Positions 9,428-21,112 are shown, counted from the first letter of the stretch. The stretch is 64,000 nt of DNA from Bacteroidia bacterium (GCA_030426105.1 JAUHZI010000001.1:1-64000); one strand, 5' to 3'. Notes: a model not told the origin generated them from the letters alone. Numbers and translations: made by a program.

Positions 9428-11149
9428 CTATTGATTTATATAAGACTCTGTTTTTATTTTCTCTTCTAAATAAGGAGAGCCTTCTCCTTTTTTTAATGCT
9501 TTATTCCAGTACTCTATAGCAGTTGCTTTTTTTCCCAAAAAGAAGCTAACATCACCATAATGTTCTAAGATAACAGCAGAGTTACTTCCTCCATATAAAA
9601 GCGCTTCTTGTAATTGTTCTTCCGCCTCAGTATATTTCTTTTGCTTAAATAAAACCCATGCATACGTATCTAAGAAGTTAGCATTTTGAGGCACTAAACT
9701 ATTTGCTTTTCTAGCCATCTCTTCAGCCTTAGACAAACGCTCCTCTCGTTCAGACAGATAATAACTATAGTTATTTAACAACGTTGGATTATTAGGGTTA
9801 ATCTCTAACGCTTTATCATAGTTCTCATCAGAGTAGTGATGTTCTTTTTTGGAATGGTAAGCATCTCCTATTTTTTGATAAAATTCAGCTAACATTTTCT
9901 TGTTATCTAGAATTAACTCTTTCCCAACGCTCAAGCGATCTATAGCTAGGTCATATTCTTTCTTTTGAATGTTTGCTAAACCGCTGAAAAAATAATACAA
10001 AGGTTGAGTTGGGTACAACTCTAAAGCTTTTTCACTATCAATAACTAAGGAGTCATACCATTGCAAATCAGCTTCTAGAAACACTATCTGCTCCCATATT
10101 AAATGTTGATCAGGATTAATTTTCACTGATTTTTTATATGCTCCTAATGCCTTTTCTAGCTCATCTTTTTGAATATAAATTTCGGCTACAGCAGTAAAAC
10201 TTCTTGAGTCCGTTGGATGAGCAACGGTTAAAAGATCTGCCAAAACTTTACCTTGTTCTTTTTTTTCCTTGTTCTCAGTTTTAAGATACCCTAATAAAAT
10301 CTGTATTTTAGTTTCAATAGAAGCTTCTGGGTTTTCAAAAGCTTTTTTCAATTGTTCAAAAGCCTCTTCACGCTTCCCTTTTTCTTTGTAGTACCCATAT
10401 AAAGCAAAACGAATATTTTCATTCATTGGATCTATCTCCAACACCTTATTATATAATTCCAGCGCTTTTTCTGACTCTCCTTTTTCTTCATACAACTCAG
10501 CTAACAGGCCATAATACGCTGGATTAGATGGATTCTCTTCAATTAAGTTTTCTATTTCTAAAATTGCATTATCAATTTGTCCCAACTCTAGATAAAGGTT
10601 CTGCTTATATTTTGCAAGTTCTTCTGTATTTCCAATATTTTGCTGAATTTTATCATATACTTTTAGCGCTTCTTCTTTTTGATCTAACATCAAATAAGTT
10701 TCGGCCAAAGTAAACAAATACTCATGTCTATTGGGATGCTTTTCTACCAATTCCTCATACAGTTCTAATGATTTTTCGTACAAACCATATTTTTGATACA
10801 AAACTGCTAGATTAGTCTTATACCAATCATTTTCAGGGTTTAATGACACTGCTTTTTGAGCGCTCTCAAGGCAAGAAACCGCTTCCTTTTTATAATCATA
10901 AATGCCTGAAAGCTCAAAATAGGTTGCGGCACTCTTGGGTTTTATTTTTAAACCTTCTGTAAATAATTTTTCAGCTAACTCATAGTTTCCTATTATTTTC
11001 TGAGTAGTCGCTTCTATAAAATTTGAAGCAAACTGATTCTCTTTCTTTTGAGTCAGCTGTTTTTCAGTTTTCCCACCCAAGTTTTTTTTCGAACTACAGC
11101 TCGAAAAAAAACTTAATAAAAGGGCTATATAAACTATATATCTTAACAA
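9428..11149 (-). CDS. Tetratricopeptide repeat lipoprotein
   Basis: LLSFFSSCSSKK lipobox; many TPR units (ALELYNKVLEIDPMNENIRFALYGYY etc.). Confidence 0.85.
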   Translation of the reverse strand: MLRYIVYIALLLSFFSSCSSKKNLGGKTEKQLTQKKENQFASNFIEATTQKIIGNYELAEKLFTEGLKIKPKSAATYFELSGIYDYKKEAVSCLESAQKAVSLNPENDWYKTNLAVLYQKYGLYEKSLELYEELVEKHPNRHEYLFTLAETYLMLDQKEEALKVYDKIQQNIGNTEELAKYKQNLYLELGQIDNAILEIENLIEENPSNPAYYGLLAELYEEKGESEKALELYNKVLEIDPMNENIRFALYGYYKEKGKREEAFEQLKKAFENPEASIETKIQILLGYLKTENKEKKEQGKVLADLLTVAHPTDSRSFTAVAEIYIQKDELEKALGAYKKSVKINPDQHLIWEQIVFLEADLQWYDSLVIDSEKALELYPTQPLYYFFSGLANIQKKEYDLAIDRLSVGKELILDNKKMLAEFYQKIGDAYHSKKEHHYSDENYDKALEINPNNPTLLNNYSYYLSEREERLSKAEEMARKANSLVPQNANFLDTYAWVLFKQKKYTEAEEQLQEALLYGGSNSAVILEHYGDVSFFLGKKATAIEYWNKALKKGEGSPYLEEKIKTESYINQ

Positions 11150-11152
11150 AAA

Positions 11153-12157
11153 TTATTCTTTTACTTCAGTAAAATCTCCAATACTAAGTTCTTTACTTCG
11201 TCCTGTATATTTTACTTTATTACCTATCATACTATCTGCAATATTTGCATTATCAATTGAAGAGTCGTTTTGTACAATCGAATTCTTAAGCATGCTATTT
11301 TTAACGATTGAATTTGCACCAATAGAAACATGAGGCCCTATTATACTATTTTCTATTACTGCATTGTCCCCTATAAAACACGGCTCAATAATAATAGAAT
11401 CTTGAATAGTAGCAATTGGAGAAACATTATCTTTTTCTATTTCAAACTCTAGAACTCTTTGATTAGAATAAACAGTAGCTTTATAGTTCCCACAATCTAA
11501 CCATTCTTTTACTTCTCCAGTTTTAAACTGTACTCCTTTTTGCTTCATATTCTCTAAAGCATTAGTCAATTGATACTCTCCTTTTTCTTTAATATCGTTA
11601 TCAATTAAATACTGCAATTCATTAGCTAGGTTTTCTCCATCCTTAAAATAGTAAATTCCAATTATTGCTAAATCAGAAACAAAAGTTTCAGGCTTTTCTA
11701 CAAAATCAGTTATGATATTATCATCATTTAACTTTACAACTCCAAAAGCACTTGGGTCTTCTATTTGATTTACCCAAATAATCCCATCAGCTTCGTTATC
11801 TAACTTAAAATCAGCTTGAAAAAGTGTATCAGCAAAACCAACAACAACATTCCCTTTTAATGACTCTTTAGCACATAAAATCGCATGAGCTGTACCCAAA
11901 GCTTCCTCCTGATGATAAATTGTACCTTTAGCTCCTAAATCCTCAGCGACTTTGATTAGATTTTCTTCAACTTCTTTCCCAAAATCACCAATAATAAATG
12001 CTATTTCATCTACTTTCTCAGCGCACACTTTTGTGATATCTTCTACTAATCTTTGAACAATAGGCTTCCCTGCTACAGGGACTAATGGTTTAGGAATCGT
12101 TAAGGTATGAGGCCTTAATCTAGAACCCCTACCTGCCATTGGTACTATAATTTTCAT
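11153..12157 (-). CDS. Sugar-phosphate nucleotidyltransferase with left-handed beta-helix C-terminus
   Basis: MKIIVPMAGRGSRLRPHTLTIPKPLVPVAGKPI; hexapeptide-like repeats. Confidence 0.9.
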   Translation of the reverse strand: MKIIVPMAGRGSRLRPHTLTIPKPLVPVAGKPIVQRLVEDITKVCAEKVDEIAFIIGDFGKEVEENLIKVAEDLGAKGTIYHQEEALGTAHAILCAKESLKGNVVVGFADTLFQADFKLDNEADGIIWVNQIEDPSAFGVVKLNDDNIITDFVEKPETFVSDLAIIGIYYFKDGENLANELQYLIDNDIKEKGEYQLTNALENMKQKGVQFKTGEVKEWLDCGNYKATVYSNQRVLEFEIEKDNVSPIATIQDSIIIEPCFIGDNAVIENSIIGPHVSIGANSIVKNSMLKNSIVQNDSSIDNANIADSMIGNKVKYTGRSKELSIGDFTEVKE

Positions 12158-12281
12158 ATTAAAATCTTGTAATCTTTTTATTTATATTTAAGTTCTTGGT
12201 TGAACTATATAATTGGGTAGTTCGGCTACAAATAAACGAATAATTATTAACTTTTATTATTTGTCTATCAGATATTGTATA

Positions 12282-12716
12282 TTATTTAACACCTGTACTA
12301 CCAAAACCTCCTGCGCCTCTATCTGTTTCTGACAATTGCTCTACAACATCCCATTCTGCCATCTCATACTTAGCAAAGACTAACTGAGCAATTCGTTCTC
12401 CATCTTCTATAATAAAATCTTCGTTAGATAAGTTCACCAACAACACTCCTATTTCTCCTCTATAATCAGCATCAATCGTTCCTGGTGAATTCAACACTGT
12501 GATTCCTTTTTTATAAGCTAATCCACTTCTTGGTCTTACTTGTGCCTCCGCCCCTTCAGGTAAAGCGATAAACAATCCTGTTTTGACTAATGTTCTCGCT
12601 AAAGGCTTTAAAACTATTGGGGCATCTATATTAGCTCTTAAATCTACACCCGCAGAAAGTGCAGTTGCATATTGAGGTGTATCGTGTTTTGATTGATTAA
12701 TAATTTCTACTCTCAT
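12282..12716 (-). CDS. dut: dUTP diphosphatase
   Basis: [53 protein letters not shown] motifs. Confidence 0.97.
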   Translation of the reverse strand: MRVEIINQSKHDTPQYATALSAGVDLRANIDAPIVLKPLARTLVKTGLFIALPEGAEAQVRPRSGLAYKKGITVLNSPGTIDADYRGEIGVLLVNLSNEDFIIEDGERIAQLVFAKYEMAEWDVVEQLSETDRGAGGFGSTGVK

Positions 12717-14251
12717 GTTAATTTTTTTGTAATTTTTGATGGTAAAACTCGCTTTAATGTTTTTTGCTCAAAGAATGCTACAACTCCTATAAAAATAAGA
12801 ATTAATAATGTATGGTACCCAAGCACTCCCCAGCTAAAGTCCCCTGTTAAATCTTGTCGATAACGAGCAAAAAACAGTAGAAGAGCGACAGTCACATACA
12901 AACCTATTTTTCTCAAATTATATGGAATTGGATAATGTTTTTGACCTAAAAAATAAGATATAACCATCATACTTCCATAACATATCAATGTCGCCCAAGC
13001 AGATGCCATATATCCATACAATGGGATAAAGGCCAAATTAATTGTAATGGTAATTAGTGCCCCAACAACTGAAATCATGGCACCATAAATGGTTTTATTA
13101 GACAATTTATACCATATAGATTGGTTAAAATAAATTCCTAATGCTACATTCGCTAATAATAAAATAGGTACAACTGCTAACCCTTGCCAATAAATCTCCT
13201 TTGGAGTAAAATATCTAAAAATTTGCAGGTTAAGTGCTACTCCCAAAAACATTAAACAAACTACTACCACAAAGAAATTCATAATCAACGCATACGTTTT
13301 TTTTGCATTTTTCTCTTTGGCTTCTTTAAAGAAGAAAGGTTCTGCTGCATATCTATATGCCTGAATAGCCATCGAAATCACCATAGTTATTTTATAGTTT
13401 GCTCCATAAATACCCAGTTGAGTTTGTGCCAAATTCAATGCTTTTTCTGGCAACATTCCAAGCTTAACATTTTGGTTAAACAACATTTCCTTCAACATTG
13501 CTCGATCCAATGTCTCATTAATAATCCCGGCCAATCCAACAAACAACAAAGGGTAAGTATACGTTAACATTTTCAACACTAATTCTTTATTCAACTGCAA
13601 CTTCACCGTCATTTGTGGAATTAAAAGAGAGAACTTCACCACACTTGCAATTAAATTTGAAATAAACACATATCCCACACCTATTTCAGGATTATACAGC
13701 ATATCAATTAACCAATTGGTGTTGTCTTGATAGTTTAACCTACAATATACCAAGAAAAATAAGTTCATTGAAATAAAGACCCCTATATTAACCAAATTAA
13801 CTAACGCAAACTTCTTTGCCCTGTTTTCCTGTCTTAATCGGGCTAAAGGAATACTTCCTAAAGCATCTAACCCCACTATCATAGCAAACCAAATTATATA
13901 CTCAGGGTTTTCTGGGAACATTAAACTATTGGCGATATCCTGAGAAAAGACAAAAGCTGATAAAATAAAAATTGTGGTTGTTGATATCAGTAACGATAAA
14001 ACGTTTCCATATACATTTTTTGTGTTATGCTCCTCATTATTTGAAAACCTAAAGTAGGTGGTTTCCATACCATAAGTTAACATTACAACTAAAAAGGCAA
14101 CATAAGCATACATTTCTGTTATAACCCCAAACTCGGCTGCTGTATATGCAGAAGTAAACAATGGTGTCAAAAAATAATTAAGCGTTCTTCCTATGATGCT
14201 ACTTGCACCATAAGTCAGTGTTTGCCCCATTAATTTTTTTAACTTACTCAT
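12713..14251 (-). CDS. Polysaccharide biosynthesis / oligosaccharide flippase family protein
   Basis: 512 aa multi-[44 protein letters not shown]; overlaps dut start by 4 nt. Confidence 0.88.
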   Translation of the reverse strand: MSKLKKLMGQTLTYGASSIIGRTLNYFLTPLFTSAYTAAEFGVITEMYAYVAFLVVMLTYGMETTYFRFSNNEEHNTKNVYGNVLSLLISTTTIFILSAFVFSQDIANSLMFPENPEYIIWFAMIVGLDALGSIPLARLRQENRAKKFALVNLVNIGVFISMNLFFLVYCRLNYQDNTNWLIDMLYNPEIGVGYVFISNLIASVVKFSLLIPQMTVKLQLNKELVLKMLTYTYPLLFVGLAGIINETLDRAMLKEMLFNQNVKLGMLPEKALNLAQTQLGIYGANYKITMVISMAIQAYRYAAEPFFFKEAKEKNAKKTYALIMNFFVVVVCLMFLGVALNLQIFRYFTPKEIYWQGLAVVPILLLANVALGIYFNQSIWYKLSNKTIYGAMISVVGALITITINLAFIPLYGYMASAWATLICYGSMMVISYFLGQKHYPIPYNLRKIGLYVTVALLLFFARYRQDLTGDFSWGVLGYHTLLILIFIGVVAFFEQKTLKRVLPSKITKKLT

Positions 14252-14395
14252 CTATTTTTATTTCCAAATTTCAATAAGCTCGAAAGGTAATAAATATTAA
14301 TAACACTATGAACAGAACATAAGGTTAGATACCTTGGTAATTAACTATTTTTATAAAATTATCTGCTTTCACATTTGCCCCAATAATAATTTCCT

Positions 14396-14403
14396 TACTT
14401 TTG
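14396..14403 (+). promoter_or_regulatory. Candidate -7 element TACTTTTG
   Basis: Matches TAnnTTTG, 17 nt before ATG 14421; argues against the upstream ORF start at 14334. Confidence 0.55.
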
Positions 14404-14420
14404 GTGGAAATTTTCGCATT

Positions 14421-14822
14421 ATGACTACATTAAAATACATTTTATTTTTCATTGTTTTCTTTGTTACAGCCCATGCATTTTCTCAAATTAACATTGAACC
14501 TTATGCTGGAAAAAGATACGGAGCTCTTTATAAAAAAATCAAAAAAGACTCTTCATTTGTAAGCTGTAGATTGTTAACTGCCACACCAAATAAAGTAACT
14601 GGTGTAGAACTTTATTTTAAAAATAATGTCAACTATGTTGTTAGCTTTAAAAAAGGGAGATTAAATGATGGATATGATTGCGATTCTTTTCCAATTAGAG
14701 GAGCTAAAATTTATGTCATTCACAAATTCAAAGGCAAAGAATATCAAGAAGGGTACTGTAGATGTAAAGCTGATGAAAAAGGTAGAATAATTAAACCAAC
14801 AATTCAATCTGAGACCCCTTGA
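14421..14822 (+). CDS. Hypothetical secreted protein
   Basis: Signal peptide MTTLKYILFFIVFFVTAHAFS; start revised from promoter position. Confidence 0.7.
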   Translation: MTTLKYILFFIVFFVTAHAFSQINIEPYAGKRYGALYKKIKKDSSFVSCRLLTATPNKVTGVELYFKNNVNYVVSFKKGRLNDGYDCDSFPIRGAKIYVIHKFKGKEYQEGYCRCKADEKGRIIKPTIQSETP

Positions 14823-15190
14823 CCCCAAAAAGAAAAAACACAAAGACTACAGGAAACAAAGGAGAACAAATTGCCGTAAACTACCTAAAGCAACAAGGAC
14901 ACCTCATTCTATCAAGAAACTATCGATATGAAAAAGCAGAGATTGATATCGTTTCTCGAATCGGTGGTGAAATTGTTTTTACTGAAGTTAAAACCCGAAG
15001 TAACTACAGCATAGATTCTATAAGAGACTTATTAAGCACAGCGCAACAGAAACGAATCATTGAAGCTGCTCATAACTATATTACAACACATAATGTAAAT
15101 AAAGAAGCACGCTTTGACCTAATAATAATAGCACTGGACAACAGTAATAAAATTGAGCATATTGAGGGTGCTTTTTACCCTACTTTATAA
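14819..15190 (+). CDS. YraN family (UPF0102) endonuclease-like protein
   Basis: GNKGEQIAVNYLKQQGHLILSRNYRYEKAEIDIVSRIGGEIVFTEVKTRS; TTG start overlapping upstream TGA. Confidence 0.9.
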   Translation: MTPKRKNTKTTGNKGEQIAVNYLKQQGHLILSRNYRYEKAEIDIVSRIGGEIVFTEVKTRSNYSIDSIRDLLSTAQQKRIIEAAHNYITTHNVNKEARFDLIIIALDNSNKIEHIEGAFYPTL

Positions 15191-15212
15191 GTTATTAGCC
15201 AGTAGATTTTAT

Positions 15213-15220
15213 TAGTTTTG
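15213..15220 (+). promoter_or_regulatory. Candidate -7 element TAGTTTTG for mfd
   Basis: TAnnTTTG 24 nt upstream of the TTG start. Confidence 0.5.
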
Positions 15221-15244
15221 TAACTGCTCATAAATCTTACTGCT

Positions 15245-18200
15245 TTGAACTTAGAAAAATTAAAATCGATTTATAATGAGTCCAGTAATTCGACTCAAAT
15301 TGCTAACACACTAAAACAAGTAGATACCCGAATTCATTTAAAAGGATTGGCTGGTTCTGTCGATGCGTTAATAGCAGCTAGTGTTTGTCATAACTTAAAT
15401 GGAAACTACCTATATGTTTTACGAGACAAAGAAGAAGCGGCCTATTTTTACAATAACTTAGAAAATATCCTAAAGGATGAAAAAGGGGTCTCCCTACTTT
15501 TTTACCCAGCATCTTATAGGAGACCATATCAAATTGAAGCTATAGACAATGCTAATATTATTCAAAGAACAGAGGTTCTGAACACCGTAAGGAAAAGGCG
15601 AAAAAACATTTTACTAGTAACCTACCCTGAAGCGATTATTGAAAATGTTGTTACCAAAAAAGAGTTCGAGAAAAACACATTAGAACTTGAAGTGGGCATT
15701 GAATATGAAATAGACTTTATCAATGAGCTTTTAATAGAGCATGACTTTGAGAAAGTTGATTACGTTTTCGAACCTGGTCAATTTGCTATACGAGGAGATA
15801 TCGTAGACATTTATTCTTTTTCCAATGATCAGCCCTACCGTCTAGAGTTTTTTGGAGATGAATTAGAATCCATTCGAATCTTTAATCCTGAAGATCAACT
15901 TTCTGTAAAAACACTTAAAAAAGTGGCAATTGTTCCTAATGTAAATAAGAAAATGCTAGAAGAAAGCAGAACATCTTTTTTAAGTTATATTCCTAACGAC
16001 ACTAAAATTTGGATTAAAGACTTTGCGTATGCTAAAGACAAAATCTTAAAAGGATTTGACAAGGCAAATTATACTTATAATCAAATTGATAGCACTGTAC
16101 GAAGGTTATCTCCTTTACAACTTTATTTGGCTCCAGCTGATTTTGAAAAACAATTACTGCAACACAACATCATTGAATTTGGAGAGCGTTTTCATTTCGA
16201 TGCGAACCTGACCCTCAACTATTCCATTGCACCTCAGCCTCCTTTTAATAAAAATTTCGACTTATTAATTGAGAGTTTGAATCGTAATACAACAAACAAA
16301 TTCATCAACCTCATTGTTTCGGATAATATAACACAACTGGAACGTCTGAATCGAATTTTCACTGACATAGGGCAAGAAGTTAACTATAGTCCTATACCAA
16401 TCGCATTACATGAAGGTTTTATTGACAAAGATTTAAAGATTGCTTGTTATACCGATCATCAAATTTTTGAACGTTACCATCGTTTCAAACTGAAAGAAGG
16501 CTACAAAAAATCCAAACAAGCTTTTACCTTAAAAGAAATTTACAACCTTCAAAAAGGTGACTTTGTTGTACACATTGATCATGGTGTTGGAGAGTTTTCT
16601 GGACTAGAAAAAATAGATACTAACGGAAAAATGCAAGAAGCCATTCGTTTGGTTTATAAAGGAGGAGACATCCTTTATGTCAGTATTCATTCTTTGCATA
16701 GAATTTCTAAGTTTACTGGTAAAGACGGTAAACAGCCTACCCTCAACAAACTAGGTTCTCCTGCATGGGCTGCTGCGAAGAAAAAAACAAAGTCAAGAAT
16801 AAAGGAAATGGCTTTTGATTTAATTCAATTGTATGCCAAAAGAAAAGCAAGCAAAGGCTTTGCTTTTACACCTGACTCATATTTACAAAATGAGTTAGAA
16901 GCCTCTTTTATTTATGAAGACACACCTGATCAACTTGCCACAACAATTGCTGTTAAACAGGACATGGAATCTGAAGCTCCAATGGACCGTTTAGTTTGTG
17001 GAGATGTTGGATTTGGGAAAACAGAGATAGCAATCAGAGCGGCTTTTAAAGCTGTTACTGACAATAAACAAGTTGCTCTTTTAGTCCCAACAACAGTTCT
17101 TGCATACCAACACTACAAAACATTTTCTGAACGCTTGAAGAATTTCCCTTGTACAGTAGACTATGTGAACCGTTTTAAATCTAATGCAAAAAATAAAGAA
17201 ACACTCAAGAAACTTTCTGAGGGTAAAGTTGACATTATCATTGGGACACATCGTTTGGCTGGAAAAGATGTTGAATTTAAAGATTTAGGTTTATTAATTA
17301 TAGATGAAGAACAGAAGTTTGGAGTATCAGTAAAAGATAAATTAAAGACCTTAAAAAACAATGTAGACACCCTTACATTAACAGCTACACCTATTCCTAG
17401 AACCCTTCAGTTCAGCATGATGAATGCCCGCGATTTATCGGTCATTAACACCCCTCCTCCAAATCGTTTTCCTATAGACACCATTGTACAATCATTTAGT
17501 GAAGCAACGGTTAGAGATGCTATAAACTACGAAACTCAACGAGGGGGACAGGTTTACTTCATCAACAATAGAGTACAAAACATTAAGGAAGTTGCAGGCA
17601 TGATTCAGCGCCTCTGCCCTGATGCAAGGGTAGCTATCGGACATGGCCAAATGGATGGCAAACAATTAGAAGCCATTATTATGGACTTTATGGCAGGAAT
17701 GTATGATGTTTTAGTCGCAACATCCATTGTAGAATCAGGGATTGATGTTCCTAATGCGAACACAATTATTATTAACAATGCAAACCATTTTGGCTTAAGC
17801 GACTTACACCAATTACGTGGTCGAGTTGGGCGTTCCAACAAAAAAGCTTTTGCTTATTTATTCACTCCTCCACCTCAACATTTAACCGAGGATGCTAGAA
17901 AAAGATTAGCAGCAATTGAACAGTTTTCAGATCTAGGAAGTGGAATTAATATTGCTATGCGAGATTTAGACATTCGTGGTGCAGGAGATTTATTAGGAGC
18001 TAATCAGAGCGGTTTTATTGGAGACATTGGTTTTGACACTTTCCAAAAAATCTTGGATGAGGCCATAAAAGAATTAAAAGAAAAAGAATTCAAAGATGTC
18101 TTTGAAGAGGAATTAGCTAACCAAGATTTTGTTTCTGATTGTCAACTGGAAACAGATATGCAGCTTGTCATTCCAGATGATTATGTAAATGAAATTACTG

Positions 18201-18589
18201 AACGTTTGAGTTTATACCGCGAACTAGACGACTCTGAAAATGAAGAGAGCCTTACCCTTTTTGCTACCCACTTAAAAGACCGCTTTGGAGACATCCCTAA
18301 AGAAACTGAAGAATTAATGAATGCAGTAAGGTTAAGGTGGTTAGCTAAAGATGTTGGCTTTACTAAACTTATTATTAAAAACAACATCATGTTAGGTTCT
18401 TTTATTGCTGATCAACAATCGCCATATTTTCAATCCGAAAAGTTCACTTTAGTTCTCAATCATATTCAAAAAAACACTAAAGATTGCACAATTGCTGAAA
18501 AGAACGGAAAATTAAGAATGCGCTTTAACAACATTAGGAGCATAGAAGAAGCAAAAGATACTCTTAGCCATCTTTTAAACGGTAAATAA
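15245..18589 (+). CDS. mfd: Transcription-repair coupling factor
   Basis: 1114 aa; FVVHIDHGVGEFSGL (RID), GDVGFGKTEIAIRAAF, DEEQKFGV, ATPIPRTLQ, QLRGRVGRS motifs. Confidence 0.97.
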   Translation: MNLEKLKSIYNESSNSTQIANTLKQVDTRIHLKGLAGSVDALIAASVCHNLNGNYLYVLRDKEEAAYFYNNLENILKDEKGVSLLFYPASYRRPYQIEAIDNANIIQRTEVLNTVRKRRKNILLVTYPEAIIENVVTKKEFEKNTLELEVGIEYEIDFINELLIEHDFEKVDYVFEPGQFAIRGDIVDIYSFSNDQPYRLEFFGDELESIRIFNPEDQLSVKTLKKVAIVPNVNKKMLEESRTSFLSYIPNDTKIWIKDFAYAKDKILKGFDKANYTYNQIDSTVRRLSPLQLYLAPADFEKQLLQHNIIEFGERFHFDANLTLNYSIAPQPPFNKNFDLLIESLNRNTTNKFINLIVSDNITQLERLNRIFTDIGQEVNYSPIPIALHEGFIDKDLKIACYTDHQIFERYHRFKLKEGYKKSKQAFTLKEIYNLQKGDFVVHIDHGVGEFSGLEKIDTNGKMQEAIRLVYKGGDILYVSIHSLHRISKFTGKDGKQPTLNKLGSPAWAAAKKKTKSRIKEMAFDLIQLYAKRKASKGFAFTPDSYLQNELEASFIYEDTPDQLATTIAVKQDMESEAPMDRLVCGDVGFGKTEIAIRAAFKAVTDNKQVALLVPTTVLAYQHYKTFSERLKNFPCTVDYVNRFKSNAKNKETLKKLSEGKVDIIIGTHRLAGKDVEFKDLGLLIIDEEQKFGVSVKDKLKTLKNNVDTLTLTATPIPRTLQFSMMNARDLSVINTPPPNRFPIDTIVQSFSEATVRDAINYETQRGGQVYFINNRVQNIKEVAGMIQRLCPDARVAIGHGQMDGKQLEAIIMDFMAGMYDVLVATSIVESGIDVPNANTIIINNANHFGLSDLHQLRGRVGRSNKKAFAYLFTPPPQHLTEDARKRLAAIEQFSDLGSGINIAMRDLDIRGAGDLLGANQSGFIGDIGFDTFQKILDEAIKELKEKEFKDVFEEELANQDFVSDCQLETDMQLVIPDDYVNEITERLSLYRELDDSENEESLTLFATHLKDRFGDIPKETEELMNAVRLRWLAKDVGFTKLIIKNNIMLGSFIADQQSPYFQSEKFTLVLNHIQKNTKDCTIAEKNGKLRMRFNNIRSIEEAKDTLSHLLNGK

Positions 18590-18638
18590 GTCGAACCCAA
18601 AAAAAGAAAAAAAAAGATTAATAGTTTAAAAAAATGTT

Positions 18639-18646
18639 TACTTTTG
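18639..18646 (+). promoter_or_regulatory. Candidate -7 element TACTTTTG for rho with ~95-nt leader
   Basis: TAnnTTTG; leader contains GGGAAT...ATTCCC hairpin (18663-18688). Confidence 0.5.
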
Positions 18647-18748
18647 TGATATATACAGTGAAGGGAATCTAACACCTTATATATTCCCCAATAGCACTAC
18701 TTACGCACAAAATATATTTTCAAAAAATAACATTTCATTAGTATTTAT

Positions 18749-20449
18749 ATGTACGATATAGCTCAACTAAGAAGCAAAAAAGTTGTTGAATTACGCGAAA
18801 TCGCGGCAGAATTAAAATTGACGAGGGTAGATAAACTAAAGAAAGAAGAGTTAGTTTATAAAATTTTGGATGAACAAGCTATAGTTTCTGCATCTGAGAT
18901 TTCAAAGCCCAAACCTAAAAGACCTAGAACAACTCGTAAAGAGAAATTGGCGAGTTCTGAAAACAAAACAACAAAAGATACTACTGCCGAAAAAGATACA
19001 AAAACAGTAGTAACAAAGAAAGAAGAGGCTCCTAAAAACAAAGAAACCAAGAAACCAGCTAAACAAGCTCCTCAACAGAAAAAAGGCGAAACAAAAGACG
19101 CACCAAAAAGAGAGGTTGAAGACACTTCTAACAAACAGAAGAAACAGCAACCTCAAAAGAAAACTGACAACAGTAAAGCTAACGCTAACAACCCTAACCA
19201 CCCTAGTTATAAAGGGAATAAAAACACAAACAATAACACCCAAAGGAACACGAACCAAAATCAACGTAATAACCCTAACCAGAAACAGATTAGAAAACCA
19301 CAAACCACTGCTGAAGAATTAGGTTATAATTTTGATAACTTAATCACTAGTGAAGGAGTTTTAGAAGTCATGCAAGATGGATATGGTTTTTTACGATCTT
19401 CTGACTACCATTACTTACCATCACCTGATGATGTTTATGTTTCCCATTCTCAAATTAAATTATTTGGATTAAAAACGGGGGACACAATTAAAGGTAGTAT
19501 TCGTCCTCCTAAAATTGGGGAACGTTATTTCCCATTAATTAAATTTTTGAGAATTAATGGTCGTGAGCCCAATGAAATTAAAGATCGTGTTCCTTTTAAA
19601 TATTTAACTCCACTTTTCCCAACAGAAAAGCTAAAATTAACAGGACATAGTAAAGAAACGCTTTCTACTCGTGTTATGGACTTATTTGCACCTATAGGAA
19701 AGGGGCAAAGAGGAATGATTGTAGCTCAACCAAAAACTGGTAAGACTGTTTTATTAAAAGATGTTGCGAACGCCATTGCTAGTAACCATCCTGAGGTTTA
19801 TTTAATGGTTCTTTTAATTGATGAACGTCCAGAAGAGGTTACAGATATGCAACGCAGTGTAAATGCCGAGGTTATTGCTTCAACATTTGACGAACCAGCA
19901 GAAAGACATGTAAAAGTTGCCAATATTGTATTGGAAAAAGCGAAGAGATTAGTAGAAAGTGGACACGATGTTTGTATTTTGTTAGACTCTATTACTCGTT
20001 TAGCAAGAGCTTACAATACCGTAATGCCAGCATCTGGAAAAGTCTTAACTGGAGGTGTTGACGCTAATGCATTGCACAAGCCAAAACGATTCTTTGGTGC
20101 TGCTCGTAAAATTGAAAATGGAGGATCTTTAACTATCTTAGCTACAGCTTTAACTGAAACTGGATCTAAAATGGATGAAGTTATTTTCGAAGAGTTTAAG
20201 GGTACTGGTAATATGGAGTTACAATTGGATCGTAAGATTGCTAACAGAAGAATATTCCCAGCTATAGACATCTTAACTTCTGGTACAAGGAGAGAAGACC
20301 TATTGTTAAGTAAAGAATCTCTACAACGTGTATGGTTACTACGAAAGTATATGGCGGACATGAAATCTGTTGAAGCAATGGAGTTCTTAAAAGATCGTAT
20401 GCAAGCTAGTAGAACTAATGAAGAGTTCTTAGCTTCTATGAATGGATAA
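18749..20449 (+). CDS. rho: Transcription termination factor Rho with long N-terminal low-complexity insertion
   Basis: Rho N domain, [50 protein letters not shown]. Confidence 0.97.
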   Translation: MYDIAQLRSKKVVELREIAAELKLTRVDKLKKEELVYKILDEQAIVSASEISKPKPKRPRTTRKEKLASSENKTTKDTTAEKDTKTVVTKKEEAPKNKETKKPAKQAPQQKKGETKDAPKREVEDTSNKQKKQQPQKKTDNSKANANNPNHPSYKGNKNTNNNTQRNTNQNQRNNPNQKQIRKPQTTAEELGYNFDNLITSEGVLEVMQDGYGFLRSSDYHYLPSPDDVYVSHSQIKLFGLKTGDTIKGSIRPPKIGERYFPLIKFLRINGREPNEIKDRVPFKYLTPLFPTEKLKLTGHSKETLSTRVMDLFAPIGKGQRGMIVAQPKTGKTVLLKDVANAIASNHPEVYLMVLLIDERPEEVTDMQRSVNAEVIASTFDEPAERHVKVANIVLEKAKRLVESGHDVCILLDSITRLARAYNTVMPASGKVLTGGVDANALHKPKRFFGAARKIENGGSLTILATALTETGSKMDEVIFEEFKGTGNMELQLDRKIANRRIFPAIDILTSGTRREDLLLSKESLQRVWLLRKYMADMKSVEAMEFLKDRMQASRTNEEFLASMNG

Positions 20450-20471
20450 CATAAGAAAAACTGATAATGAC

Positions 20472-20507
20472 AAAGGCTCATCATAAAATTTTATGATGAG
20501 CCTTTTT
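20472..20507. terminator. Bidirectional intrinsic terminator
   Basis: Perfect 34-nt palindrome AAAGGCTCATCATAAAATTTTATGATGAGCCTTT between convergent genes. Confidence 0.92.
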
Positions 20508-20527
20508 GATGTAATTAACTGTACAAG

Positions 20528-21112
20528 TTAACTAAACAATTCTACTAACTCTTCTTGTAATGTATGTGTTTTATCTTTTACATACCACTTTTGCAATTCA
20601 ACACTAAACTCTTCATATGACAGTTGTGGATTAGCTTTATGTTCCATTACCATATTTTGAGCAGGAGCTGGTCTAGGCCCCCATCTTTTAACTTCATTAA
20701 AATCCTCATCAAACAATACAAAAATGGGAATTGATTTGGCTCCATTTGTTAAATAATTCTCCATGACTTCTGGATACTCATCCCTAATCATCACCTTTAA
20801 CGTTACTCCGCCTACCTCATCAGCTAACAATTTCATAATTGGAATAATATTTCCTGCATCTCCACACCAAGCTTCAGATATTAGCAACCAATTTTTAGTG
20901 GAGTTTGCTTTTACTTTATCAACCAATTCCTCAGTTAATTGATAAGTCTTCAATCCTCTCTTTGTTCTTGTTAAAGACAGTTTGGTGTAGTTTAACATTC
21001 CTTCAGACTGATTTGCCCCAGTAGTCTTACCGCTTTCAAACAACTCCTGAATATGTTGATAGTAGGCATCAAATTCAGGTAATTCATTGTAAAATTCTTT
21101 CGTTACTTTCAT
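20528..21112 (-). CDS. Thioredoxin-family protein
   Basis: NWLLISEAWCGDAGNIIPIMKLLADE...SIPIFVLFDEDFNEVKRWGPRP. Confidence 0.85.
   Translation of the reverse strand: MKVTKEFYNELPEFDAYYQHIQELFESGKTTGANQSEGMLNYTKLSLTRTKRGLKTYQLTEELVDKVKANSTKNWLLISEAWCGDAGNIIPIMKLLADEVGGVTLKVMIRDEYPEVMENYLTNGAKSIPIFVLFDEDFNEVKRWGPRPAPAQNMVMEHKANPQLSYEEFSVELQKWYVKDKTHTLQEELVELFS

Noticed and set aside
18902-19303. 133-aa and 64-aa minus-strand ORFs inside rho
   Set aside because: Artefact of the Lys/Thr/Asn-rich codons of the Rho insertion read on the opposite strand (F/V/L-rich).
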